From: Barthelona sp. PCE
Taxonomy: Eukaryota > Metamonada: BaSk clade
Length of the DNA stretch: 64,000 nt
NCBI GenBank assembly: GCA_040285745.1
Contig: JAUFOR010000002.1
Location: 1,116,001-1,180,000, forward strand
Direction: 5' to 3'
Under the pieces are notes generated by a model. The model was not told where the DNA came from, made no database searches, and saw nothing but the letters and a program-made list of their open reading frames with translations. The translations under genes were made by a program, and so were the position numbers. The stretch's first letter is position 1, and each line of letters opens with the position of its first letter. This document shows positions 50,401 through 58,097 of the stretch, piece after piece.

Positions 50401-53400
50401 GTCTTTACGATTGTGAGCCTCTTTCTGACAAGGAGCGATGGATAATTTACTTTACTGATATTCAGTTCGCACCGCCAGAGGTTATATCTCAGATTGTGCA
50501 TCTTAGTAACACAAAATTGCTGTATGTTCCTTCAGAAAACATGACTGTGAAGCTCAAGTATTGTTTCTTTAGCGTTCATGGTCGTTTCTATGAACCTCTG
50601 TATGCACCTTTCAATGATCTTCTGCTCAGGTCAGCCAATCCTCTCAGTGGTTTTGTGCCTATTGAGTTTGATGCACACCATGATCTCCACATGTACAGCA
50701 ATGTGCTACTTCAGGAATGGGGGTTAGTACGTGGTACTGAGAATGCAGTTCTGGTACACAGTGCTGTTCAGACGCTAGATCATGTCATTACGAGTCTGGC
50801 CAAGTCAATGCGTCAGTCAATGTCTAAGCCGTTCTTGATCATCACAAAATCTCAGATATCAGCAATTATTAACGTTATGAAACACCATCGTCCTTGTGAT
50901 GAGAGTTTCCCTCTCTCTCTTCTAAGTTTATTGGTGTTCTGCATCCAGGTGTTCTTCATGTTGCGTAGTGCCACGGATGCAGAGATTGGTCACATTCAGA
51001 ATATGATCGAGACTGCAATCCGTCGGTATTTCCCTTCAAAAGTGCGCTTAAAGACACGTACAATTCTTCGAATTATTCTGGTTCACGAGAACATGGTTGA
51101 ATGGTTCCATGAAGGGGCATCAACCACTCTTTCACTTGTTGATAAAACAAAGAAATGCGGTAAGTTTTACTTGGTAAATAATTTCAAGCTGCTCCGGTTC
51201 AGGTTGTTCAGGAAACTTCAGAAGGAGGTGAGTACATTCAGTCTCATGAACGACGGTTGGATCACATCTGTTCTTATGGGTCTGCTATTCATCCTTTCAA
51301 CGCCTAATGGAAATCTTTGTATAAGTACTTCATTTAACTTTGATGTTGCCATCTTTAAGGATTTCATTGGGAAGAGTCTACAAAAGATCCATCAATCGGT
51401 CAACCCTGTTGAATTTTTATATTTGGGAGAAAAAGAAAAAGAAAATAGTACAAAGATTCTTGAGAAAGCAATCTATGATATGGTTGTTGAAGATCGGAAA
51501 ATTCACTTTTTGTTTGATCTTGAGTTCTATCATTGCGAACTGCAGTCAGAACGTGTCATCCGTTTCCTCAAGCTATTCTATGACGCTACTGTTCACGGTA
51601 CGTACTACCACGAATTTGTGTTACAGAACGAGTTCCTATCTCCCAATGTTAAGGATAAAATCATCAAGTTTGTTAAGGAACGTTCCTTACTGAAGATCAC
51701 ACCCGAAATGGTACTCCAAGAAAAGTTCCGTTCCAATTTCTCATTTGTCATTGTGACGCATATATCTTCTTTCTCGTATCCTGCGGAGTCCCAGTTCTTA
51801 TTACCACTCATTGCACGAATTCCAGTGTTCCGCATCCGTTTCATGGATATCAAGGCATGGACAACCCTAACTGAAGATGTCATGATGTTCCTCCGTGCAA
51901 AACTTGCAAAGAGCGTAGGTATGAACCTCAAGAACTCATCACTTATTAAGGTGAAGAGCACAGTTGCCTACCGTATTTGCCTGACAAAGCAAGACAGCAA
52001 TACACTCGCATCGTTCTTTGCTACCCTTTTTAATCACTGGTCACGAATGCTTCCATTGGGTTGTTTCACAATCAGTGACTCACCACTCTCTGTTGGCATG
52101 AATTTCGACGCTGCATTTATTCCAGGAACAGTTGATAACAGATCACTGTTTTCATTCTTTAGTGTTTATATGCACACGTTCATCAAGATTTATGTCGATG
52201 TACGAAAGATGATTATCGCAGAGGAGAGCAGTATCCGTGATTCTAAGCGGTTTATTACCAACCTTGAGCGGTCTGTCGATAAGAAGAAGAAAGAGGCTGA
52301 GGAATTGGAAGTCTCTTTAGCAGCACTCAACGATCAACTGGATACTCTTATTAATCAGATGAGCAGTGAAAGGTTGAGAGCTAACAGTCTTCAGGTGCAA
52401 CTGGAGGAGATCAAGATTGATCTTGATGAAAAAACAGAGCGTTCTGAAAAGGTGCTCAATCATCTTTCTAATTTACGTGACCAGTCAGAGATGAACGCTA
52501 GAAAGCTCAACGAGACAAGACGTAACTGTTCAATGATGTTGCGTATGTCGACGAATTCGAAGGAGGAGTCGATTGCTGTCCGTGAGCTAGTGCTTTCCGA
52601 TACCATGAATGAGGAGGCCATGTTGACTTGTGGTTTGCTCCTTGTTATCCTCGAGCAGCAGCCTCCGAATCAACAGCTCAGTGCGTATATTCCAAAGTTG
52701 CGTCAAATGCTGACAATTGATGATGGTCTTGCGATTCTCCTGACCAAATTTGATTATGAAATGGCAAACATGAAGGTGATTGATACTGCTGTGAAGATGA
52801 GAAGTATTCGTATGCCATTGGAGGAGAATAAGGATAATGTTGTTTTGAATTCTATAAGAGAGCTTATTCTCTATTGTTTCACCCTACGAAAGTTGCGAAT
52901 TGATATTGTTGATACGCACACGTTATCCACTGAGGCAGAGAGCGACCGTATCGCTGTCCAGGACAGATACTTGACACTTAAACAGTGGCATGAGACGTCT
53001 TCACAATCGATTGAGCGGTTGATCGGGCAGACGATAACCATGTCGGACCGTATTGCTTCCATCAAGTATACAATTAAGAAGAGCGGTAAGATTGTAACAT
53101 CTGCCGACTCGATCTTGAAACAGTTGGAAGGTGTACGTTGTGCATTGGAGGAAACAACCCTTCCTCAACTTGCCTCTTTGAAAACGTTTGAGGCTTCTGT
53201 GGCGCCGAATGAAGTTAACATTTCAGTGCGATCACCCGAGGCATCTCCCCTCATATTCTCAAATGCGAAATCTATATTCGAAACTGTGGAGTTTTTGAAA
53301 ACACCCAGTGCAGCAAATGTCGGTCTAGGATTCTCTCCCAATCAGTCTCGTAACGTACCTGATCTTGATGAGTTGTTTGCTGATTTTAACCCGAATGCAA

Positions 53401-56400
53401 CGTTCAAACATGCAGGTTCCAGTGCGATTTTATCGACATTGGGATTCTTCAGCTCTCGAATCACTCCTCTTGCCCATCAAGATTTCATTTATGGTTCGAT
53501 CAGCGCGCTTATGCATCACGATTTGATCAAACATACATCCATCTTTGACAACCTGGTCAAATTACTATTTGTTGACTCGTTTGTTCGATTACGTCGGTTG
53601 ATCCCCGAGTCAACATTCCCTACGCACGTCCCCGATTGCATAGATAACGTCTATCGCATGCTATTGGAGGATGAAAGGGAGTTACCGAACGGTACGCCCC
53701 AGATGAAGCTCGACATACAGGAGGGAGAGCTCATGGTTGATCATTCCCCCAGCGCAGGGCAGGAAGATAGCGGGCCGGGTGAGTCATCGGACTACACCAG
53801 TGCAAGTGAGCGGATGAAGACACACCGTTCAGAGATGAGCCTGCGTAGTTCATGCTCACGTATTAGTGAAAGCACCATCAGCGCTTCAGGAATGTTGCAG
53901 TCCGCATTGAGCATCTCTCAGTCACGTATGAGCATGTCTCAGGTGAATATCTCAGGTAACATTGATGATATTGATGTGCTTCTCCCAAAGATTAAGAGGG
54001 CAAAGGCACGAGCTTCTATGCTTACCCCAGCAATTCTTGGATGTGAGAGGCTCCGTATGGACATTATTTCGCTCAATCTTGGTAGTGCTATATCGTTCTG
54101 CTTCGACCCAATGTCTATCATTGAGACTGATCTCAAGAGTCTAAGTCACCCGAACCATATCTTCACAGATTTCTCAGATCCTGACCTGTTCCAGCGAATT
54201 CTTAGTGCTGGACAATCGGAAAACGATTTGCTCTTTATTAGTGGGTATGATTCTCGAAGTGCATTGCCGCATCATTTCATGCAGTTGTTGAATGCAGTCA
54301 AACATAGTAAGTCATTCTTTGACATTGATGATGTTAAGTATCCCATTCCGAAGCGCCATTTCGTCATGGTCTTTATCAGCGAGAACGCAATAGTGCCTTC
54401 AGTCGTCGCCAGTCCCATCCGTGATCACATAATTATCAGCACACCTCTCACCGTCGATGATCTCAGTCGTACCCTCGTATTTGAACTGTTGCGCCGCCGT
54501 GAGAAAGATGTCTATAACGTTATCTGTCTGTTGACACAAAAAGCAGATGCCATCCTCGTCGATTTCCACGAGTACAGATCCATATTAGCCAAGGCCGTCG
54601 TTGAACTCCCGTCACTGTTGGATAAGCTTGTGGTCAGTGATAAGATAGAGGCACTGCAGAGGGTCCTCAAGAACTTTAACAGCGTACATGAGCTTGCAGA
54701 CGCTTTGGATTTGTTCCTCAACCACATCATCAACCGATACGTCGAGCCTCTACAATCTGTGACTCAAACACTGGCTGCTCTCATGATGGCTGCGTATGAA
54801 CTGGGTGAGAAATTGAACAAACCCTTCATTTGCTGTCAATACACGGAGATCATCAGCTCACTTCTTTTAATCCTAGAGAGTAGAAACCTTTCCGACAGTG
54901 TGGCCCGCGAACTTAACAGACTATTCTGTGTTGCATGCGCGCAACTGCCAAACCACTACGATCGTTTGAGTTTGGGACTTATGTTTTTACGCTTCCTTGG
55001 ACTCATACCACAGGATAACATTGAAATGCTTATTCACTTGATCGAGGGAACAGACGAGGAGGAGGAGGAAATTGATCTGCTGAGCTCTATGAACTTGAGT
55101 AGCGCGATGATTGAACTGATTAACAGCGAAGACGAAGTCATTATGGACTTTGTACTCAGCTCATCACCATTCACAGCAAACTTCGATCTCCCTGAGCAAC
55201 TAACGCTGGTCCAGAAGCTTTTTGTTGTTGTTTATTTCAGATTTGAAGAGATCAATATTATCCTCTATCAATTCTTCAAGGCATTGGGCATGAACGCCAT
55301 CACTGATTTTACACCATTCAAGTTCCACTCTACGAAGGGGTACGTTGAGGATTTCCAGGGATACCACTGTTGCTGTCTCAATTGGAATCTGCAGCACTAC
55401 ATTCCCAACGATGCCTACTTCCTTGACCCTATCCAACCGTTGGATACGAACATGTTCTCCATGTCAAAGTACCTCGTTATCCCATTCGCGAACAATCACA
55501 CCGAGTATTTGATGAGGACTTTCAATCTACTAACAACAGACGATCGTTATTCGCACATCAAGTTGTACATTACGATCAGTGATGCATCGTTGTTCAAGCT
55601 TCCTGTCTACATTCAGCGTAAGACGTTGGTTGTTACTAGCTTTGATAACTTTAAATCGATTGACATTGCGCACAATTTCAACTTTGGTGTGATATTTTCG
55701 TTAAAGTTGGTCGAACGTCTTGCTTCTCTCTGCAAGATTGGTATCAAATCACTCCCCGCAACAATGTACACGAGTATCGTCTGCGCAATATGTTGGTTGG
55801 AGGTGCTATCCATAGTGCGAGTCTTCCCCTGTATTACAACCGCTTTTTATGAGGTGTGTCTCAAGTTGGCCAACGAGTACCATATCAACGGTAGAAGTAC
55901 AGCCAATCTCATTCAGCAGTGCAGCATCATATTTGATGGTCACATTGAACTACAGGAGGTGAACGTTGATGTTATCGGAGTATTTGAGTACTTTATTGAG
56001 CATCCATTCAAGAGCGTAGTTGGGAAGCTTACAGAGGATCTTTCTGATCAGTTCTTCACGGAGCTCTATTATACAGGAAACGAGATCCAAGATGTTGCAG
56101 TTGGTCTCTTTGATCCTAGTGTACGTTCAGATTACGGCGAGATGATACAGTTCCAGAAGCGGTTCATAGCCACAATGGGGAAGCCCAACGTCAATGTCTC
56201 AAGTCAGCTTTGTTTCACAGATGTCATCGAGAAGATCAACAATGTTGTTGAATTCATTACGCACAACATACCGGGGTATATTGTGGTGCCCCACAAGCAC
56301 AAGTTGGTGAACAATTCCCACCCAATGGTAGTTGCTTTACTTACACATGCGTATTCTCTTAACCATTTGCGCAATACTATGATCACAGATATCAACACGC

Positions 56401-57155
56401 TCTTGCACGCGTCCAATGGCAAGTATCCCACGTGTTCTAATCATCTAAGATCTATTGTTATACCTCTGCTTAACAATGCAGTCCCAATGAGCTGGTTCTT
56501 TGCCACCAAACCTTCAAATCGTATCATGTATCAGTCACACTTGTCAGTTTATCACTATAATTTATCGAAAACGCGTAAACTCACCGTCTATCTTGGAGAT
56601 TTCGAGGTTTCTGTCAACACAACACGTGATTTGATCAATAATTTAATGGAGCAAAACGGTTTTTACAGCCGTACAATTAGCGGGGTGGTATTACACGCTG
56701 GTATTTTCCCAACTTTTTCTTCTTTCATCCTATCAGCAATCATGAATTTGGGCAGGTTATGGCGTGAACGCGCACAATGTCTGTTCATATTCCCGCTGGA
56801 CTTCGAAGGTATCGATGAGCTAATCAAAAACAGCATCATCTCTCCAGCTTTGGTTAAGTTCTGTGATACATCTATAACAGGCGGTCAGGTCACACTGTTG
56901 GATTCGGGTAAGTTCGAGATAGATCTATTGCTTCAACATAATTGCAGACTTCCCCCTATTCAAATGCATGTGGGAACGTTTGATGCTTTACAACACCCTA
57001 ATATTACTGTAATTCCTGTTCGCTTCCCGTTCGATGAGAGCGAATTTCCTTTGAAAGTTAAAGCGCAAGATTTCTATCTTGTTGCCAGTGTGGAACCAAA
57101 GTCAGTTGATCGTGGTCCTAATCGTTTGATTTTGAATGAATTCTGGGGATTCTAG
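41409..57155 (+). CDS. giant dynein heavy chain-like protein without P-loops, 5248 aa
   Basis: The layout is that of a dynein heavy chain, enlarged. Residues 1-2140 are helical tail and linker. An acidic run lies at about 2141-2176 ('IIEDEEDEFNDFDEDEEQ'). The AAA1-like region begins near 2225: 'NNFLLFGEGYHMRQTLLQSF' stands where G-P-A-G-T-G-K-T should be, and 'TIIIFDHTCLLSDRLLNIL' aligns with the Walker B block (FDEFNR), with His for Glu. The stalk is clear: coiled coil 1 at about 3614-3717, a microtubule-binding domain at about 3718-3845 ('MLTIDDGLAILLTKFDYE', 'NSIRELILYCFTLRKLRID') and coiled coil 2 at about 3846-3930. A serine-rich insert lies near 4107-4184. The end (last 250 residues) resembles the dynein C-terminal domain. 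I find no G-x4-G-K-[ST] anywhere. One uninterrupted 15.7 kb exon. Confidence 0.8.
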   Translation: MNQDKSINLKSTLLLFYAPTEVDEILALEQNSTLLSNLEVNGYEIFVYNSDTREIDRPTRFVLPKGDEVGVLLVNESYEWTLAFIEAKRDILASYFTDVVLPMVFVEIPLISLMLDFLQSMGPFLLPSGQLVKMYIILAREMATNPTMRARLFHIINDSIIRFINSNHEIKSPELEIKYYQDYSLRFKMLTDFFGHESFPLLQTIATKTDKSCSETLRHLTEIYKVGIEETKKLSNYFFILEEWLIPITESNSLNKLGRLCNSFFCAYDYLLTQCPNYSTIPNVGLFLKSFVNMFVNKCLSFSNVHGLLDKLHYLDNSLIFRHIRKYGSYYSFKFKDTVAQLSYFKQLFIKYRNDSNSMPVHCDHVGLPLTKEMLSKKTLSHSDKQLNIWSCISYNEIFAGVTRFSTHALDLSEMFHVIDVLAVLTSYGFPEMLRNTDHELFFNALNALQKTCAYFQELSEMMFVDLLRSMFVFDAKGLIDVLHVDSDVFDQIFVRYGSAVRDFDYGLEKSLSVLLTSVQNLSERMVLASHLCMLGSCPLLRLSSGNFRVFILQVFHDIIYQAVFEIMKLAKEIPHNLNELILPCFTQSLLFTAEFKLPQSCVSLDELQISDIQILIEKLTPVLVRCFAYLSSIDVIISKYPEYSDAIITFDEITEILNGLSTDYTAISTDAIASVSRELRRFVDNLIDKVRSTIIELVKLFVPKAEAFIINLASFKENSILFKDDLSDKLEVGITKDFFDPFMSFLRFMKKMNILPFIINNVELNKALKYLIPPKFRSVQGFCLHSRRILFRLLDAVTKYNALRRILTPTIESLLTSELKDAEQQINTCLTEIHWSSSKASDASLLLSTSFRVLKQKADPLLRLLDHCTNLPQFFLKNAIIFDLPTFPQKPLDFLKENMQNAIKIEGVVREWNRQFDEMLSDARIICDISPSDFNWKRFIGLLTNTIVSQLCNILVAEMEELFVILMDSDQPILVDGHAELHGDRITTFPGSSGALKESFRHMMFLTHIVNEELVEKLDIPGFLAVLVSLPVNAFKLIHVPVSTKDEQMDNAVREIKPTEIFDEKAIIDIDIELCRQDTIIDLIDEKLDLDRAFMQLENLCESISTSSNQVFGDMYMQFAFLLDRRELSRFLSLDAVEIYRKVPYNENTLLEYKIPNIIKYYRKFEEFFSQKLAMVANLTEEASSIPSAIRFQFVQFVMKPVKHALNMQLAMLLHELREFITQCISDLTKSVSVWMRLASTSLNTFNRDLTGEFSITSLRGIGPVLETIKYSVKALKRTITISKRLVDAVEDQKLQLSISSDFIGSERRAIASNEMKLKQIFQSKQLLQANMAKYSKLHSSTIRDFINKVHTLIVNFKSDVDARKPFIDIDRYNGCGVEIANVVVNSVDDVKEIIGEKFQELDQIELDLSQVALIQTNFDSSKVEKMRVELNDLDFFWTALESSCTAIVECLGRTFQDCSFESIAENPEEMVELIEKLEYRAHRSWLPMLRYQLSHLETVFRIMRALQQPYVTQYYWRHLSHLVRFELTIENKVDDLMYLLFRDDDIRASISKLIGEAKKEDNHNKHIEDLSRVWLFAKFSSSTKDVVVNTKGCLCKMFDSITYQLSLDEDDVNDERINVEEEGNDFYHPLMRFNNHIINVEECMLDPSTEDSMIASEETSAYDIAGEYDSEMDGINMDIDFDILEHEQEQLDNADAETTVFKHNYINTVSLLNDFQDLVINPLSFINDLDLSDYDSLMSICIHLPIFEELNRSLITLRTCKRLNTRRLDALVEEWREQLYKLRGALRELYALCLFVDCYIYFFAQASVILGDTFELKSDVKGPIDALTRAYRLIDRIAAFVCMLQIADDDIVVEIKETKTFLVSQCWSLVVETCETLSSLHPQMLFISSTKMPLYCFGFGRIFSHFSNCGVTSNSDYTFNSGDIAIINSFIATTFPTLRAASIVENSIISVFDNVGYKIPMVNNIDLERNYNIFTFIRDMEKHCNEIVTVFFNKCKNIEDEFSDMTNLPLDEFGVQIDTWLQRAFELPFSYFRLVLNTLLHFCRSFNISMVEYYRSFISSLRRACAIEDEFIKHRNVISTMIGYDALKTNVVRPIDMEFNSSGGSFVLHSSKSDAKTLSFDNAVMSSTEIFSGNIAENELEEELMIIEDEEDEFNDFDEDEEQMEEDSSISWTDHICYFDIEFNLDDKTAKIDDLTMDLSRQIVTSYPSPAAYKQYWNVIKNIFAATTLGNNFLLFGEGYHMRQTLLQSFVVLSCQSIFVYDCANFLKLFKENDERSALMLFHSILRGLVDAAHLTKTIIIFDHTCLLSDRLLNILNNDIPQQGIGFLYNKGFEQKIHLNAVPIYMPSTFGSSTSFYFNVFLSLCFLKGQLTNVYSFSLHVSKILSTLVLYMKVLGIDLRIRVVELRRVLDGTLNVWKAFEKSEEDTIYSNEQAHLRLCQCFSYALQQWLDLFLPASLHSSIRYGAHTQRLFSEENTFELLLNRIIPSSKKLKELKFPERYDIFANSSYSMEGQSVKLEKTIQLLHSALSHYDDLVLYFYAASDYHVFKAVEDILKVYYHKSQKRKEMIITSTIRNNTLFGDEQFIGILNDQLMTRCLKYIDHFKDSKKIPKLVCVIYISGPLHGDLASFKINLRRKLNVFLKTLRPDVPDARFLFVHALNCGLERVSCISDDIYSNMDFQHHYKADAELRLNYNRNITNMVALGFYCPIILDPLSNSVASRSISQAYFLQRSRFDIHSSHLGKIYGSGTIGVFIISNVIGFMSQFSQEFKSLSTIWASIGSKTELLVRLAGAMPVCEDPIAWLLFISYITCFIGIRRECIRKLDLYYFQRVKEQLGDAIEQEELNEYEYDFSESITGELSISFDQVSNVIDQNINGRTPILLGGYHITALDQLELDWKPVNPSKTGMDDLHTVTLKKRQQSISNEILGYVMRNVNMRKCEVKVSLLDWPLITEHPIVPYIEEKGYIVNTFRFSLTPFTTCESLIRSILSVLPRWSLYDCEPLSDKERWIIYFTDIQFAPPEVISQIVHLSNTKLLYVPSENMTVKLKYCFFSVHGRFYEPLYAPFNDLLLRSANPLSGFVPIEFDAHHDLHMYSNVLLQEWGLVRGTENAVLVHSAVQTLDHVITSLAKSMRQSMSKPFLIITKSQISAIINVMKHHRPCDESFPLSLLSLLVFCIQVFFMLRSATDAEIGHIQNMIETAIRRYFPSKVRLKTRTILRIILVHENMVEWFHEGASTTLSLVDKTKKCGKFYLVNNFKLLRFRLFRKLQKEVSTFSLMNDGWITSVLMGLLFILSTPNGNLCISTSFNFDVAIFKDFIGKSLQKIHQSVNPVEFLYLGEKEKENSTKILEKAIYDMVVEDRKIHFLFDLEFYHCELQSERVIRFLKLFYDATVHGTYYHEFVLQNEFLSPNVKDKIIKFVKERSLLKITPEMVLQEKFRSNFSFVIVTHISSFSYPAESQFLLPLIARIPVFRIRFMDIKAWTTLTEDVMMFLRAKLAKSVGMNLKNSSLIKVKSTVAYRICLTKQDSNTLASFFATLFNHWSRMLPLGCFTISDSPLSVGMNFDAAFIPGTVDNRSLFSFFSVYMHTFIKIYVDVRKMIIAEESSIRDSKRFITNLERSVDKKKKEAEELEVSLAALNDQLDTLINQMSSERLRANSLQVQLEEIKIDLDEKTERSEKVLNHLSNLRDQSEMNARKLNETRRNCSMMLRMSTNSKEESIAVRELVLSDTMNEEAMLTCGLLLVILEQQPPNQQLSAYIPKLRQMLTIDDGLAILLTKFDYEMANMKVIDTAVKMRSIRMPLEENKDNVVLNSIRELILYCFTLRKLRIDIVDTHTLSTEAESDRIAVQDRYLTLKQWHETSSQSIERLIGQTITMSDRIASIKYTIKKSGKIVTSADSILKQLEGVRCALEETTLPQLASLKTFEASVAPNEVNISVRSPEASPLIFSNAKSIFETVEFLKTPSAANVGLGFSPNQSRNVPDLDELFADFNPNATFKHAGSSAILSTLGFFSSRITPLAHQDFIYGSISALMHHDLIKHTSIFDNLVKLLFVDSFVRLRRLIPESTFPTHVPDCIDNVYRMLLEDERELPNGTPQMKLDIQEGELMVDHSPSAGQEDSGPGESSDYTSASERMKTHRSEMSLRSSCSRISESTISASGMLQSALSISQSRMSMSQVNISGNIDDIDVLLPKIKRAKARASMLTPAILGCERLRMDIISLNLGSAISFCFDPMSIIETDLKSLSHPNHIFTDFSDPDLFQRILSAGQSENDLLFISGYDSRSALPHHFMQLLNAVKHSKSFFDIDDVKYPIPKRHFVMVFISENAIVPSVVASPIRDHIIISTPLTVDDLSRTLVFELLRRREKDVYNVICLLTQKADAILVDFHEYRSILAKAVVELPSLLDKLVVSDKIEALQRVLKNFNSVHELADALDLFLNHIINRYVEPLQSVTQTLAALMMAAYELGEKLNKPFICCQYTEIISSLLLILESRNLSDSVARELNRLFCVACAQLPNHYDRLSLGLMFLRFLGLIPQDNIEMLIHLIEGTDEEEEEIDLLSSMNLSSAMIELINSEDEVIMDFVLSSSPFTANFDLPEQLTLVQKLFVVVYFRFEEINIILYQFFKALGMNAITDFTPFKFHSTKGYVEDFQGYHCCCLNWNLQHYIPNDAYFLDPIQPLDTNMFSMSKYLVIPFANNHTEYLMRTFNLLTTDDRYSHIKLYITISDASLFKLPVYIQRKTLVVTSFDNFKSIDIAHNFNFGVIFSLKLVERLASLCKIGIKSLPATMYTSIVCAICWLEVLSIVRVFPCITTAFYEVCLKLANEYHINGRSTANLIQQCSIIFDGHIELQEVNVDVIGVFEYFIEHPFKSVVGKLTEDLSDQFFTELYYTGNEIQDVAVGLFDPSVRSDYGEMIQFQKRFIATMGKPNVNVSSQLCFTDVIEKINNVVEFITHNIPGYIVVPHKHKLVNNSHPMVVALLTHAYSLNHLRNTMITDINTLLHASNGKYPTCSNHLRSIVIPLLNNAVPMSWFFATKPSNRIMYQSHLSVYHYNLSKTRKLTVYLGDFEVSVNTTRDLINNLMEQNGFYSRTISGVVLHAGIFPTFSSFILSAIMNLGRLWRERAQCLFIFPLDFEGIDELIKNSIISPALVKFCDTSITGGQVTLLDSGKFEIDLLLQHNCRLPPIQMHVGTFDALQHPNITVIPVRFPFDESEFPLKVKAQDFYLVASVEPKSVDRGPNRLILNEFWGF

Positions 57156-58042
57156 CGCTTTCTTATCTTTTGTAATAAAAATATAACTGAAATAATGGTA
57201 AATAATCCAAACATATTAACTGCAGTAAAGTCTTTTCTCCTCCAAATAAGACTGGCTAAAATAATGATGAATGGACGCTTAATTGTGTTTAATGCACTAT
57301 GGGTTGAAGGATTGACAGTATTGAGAATTGTTAGGCTCAAAAATGTTTGTAAGAAATGACACACGCCACTAACGATGCTTAGAAACGAAAAAAGAACCTT
57401 TGATTTGCTATTAACAAGAAGCTGGAGGCTATGGAATACGAATTGAATTAAACTATATAAGAATAAACACTCAGAAGGTTGCAATCTCCTATCTTGTTTG
57501 AGTGATGCTTTTGTCATGAATATTTTGGCCACCACGTTCCTGCTACATGAACAAAATGACGATATAAGAGTATATATACAAACCAAGAAAGAAAATGATG
57601 TATCTCCAAACAGAAACAGAAGATTACCAACAACCAAAAAGAAATAGAGAACAAAAACGTTACCTTGTATCCTTTCCTTGAACAGAATACGACTTAGAAT
57701 GCTTGTTATAATAAGTTCTAAAGTTTTAAATGAATTGACGTTTGATATGCTTCCTGATTGTAATGCTAAGGCAAAGAACCAGAAAATACCAACGTGTAAT
57801 AACCCCAACACCAACGTTTGAACATTAAAAAGCTCTAAAAGTCGGCGAAAACTAGTACGAAATACTACAAAGCATAAAATGGAACTAACAATACTCTGAA
57901 ACAGCGTGTTCCCAAGATTAGACTGATGTTTAAGATCAGCTTTTGTTGCCCAATTACGAAGAAAACTAACAAAATACCATAAAACTACATAAAAACCTAA
58001 TTTCACATGATTCTTCTTCTCCCCATATGTTTCATTGATCAT
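57152..58042 (-). CDS. TPT/SLC35-family nucleotide-sugar or phosphate translocator
   Basis: A 296-residue membrane protein with eight to ten predicted helices, of the drug/metabolite transporter superfamily. The C-terminal 'HSALNTIKRPFIIILASLIW' corresponds to the conserved N-x-x-K-R segment of the triose-phosphate translocator/SLC35 group, followed by 'NMFGLFTIISVIFLLQ'. A basic C-terminus (KIRKR) is typical of Golgi/ER members. Substrate cannot be read from the sequence. Start at the ATG at 58042; the frame extends five codons upstream to a TTG. Its TAG stop overlaps the dynein TAG within the palindrome CTAG (57152-57155). Confidence 0.82.
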   Translation of the reverse strand: MINETYGEKKNHVKLGFYVVLWYFVSFLRNWATKADLKHQSNLGNTLFQSIVSSILCFVVFRTSFRRLLELFNVQTLVLGLLHVGIFWFFALALQSGSISNVNSFKTLELIITSILSRILFKERIQGNVFVLYFFLVVGNLLFLFGDTSFSFLVCIYTLISSFCSCSRNVVAKIFMTKASLKQDRRLQPSECLFLYSLIQFVFHSLQLLVNSKSKVLFSFLSIVSGVCHFLQTFLSLTILNTVNPSTHSALNTIKRPFIIILASLIWRRKDFTAVNMFGLFTIISVIFLLQKIRKR

Positions 58043-58097
58043 AAACAATGAACACAACTTCTAAAAAATTGATAGGGTTGTAAAATGAAATGCAAAT

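Noticed and set aside
41409-57155. Midasin (MDN1) or RNF213 as identity of the giant protein
   Set aside because: Size and AAA character fit, but a coiled-coil stalk with a microtubule-binding-type domain between AAA4 and AAA5, a 2100-residue helical tail first, and no MIDAS or RING domain at the end point to dynein.
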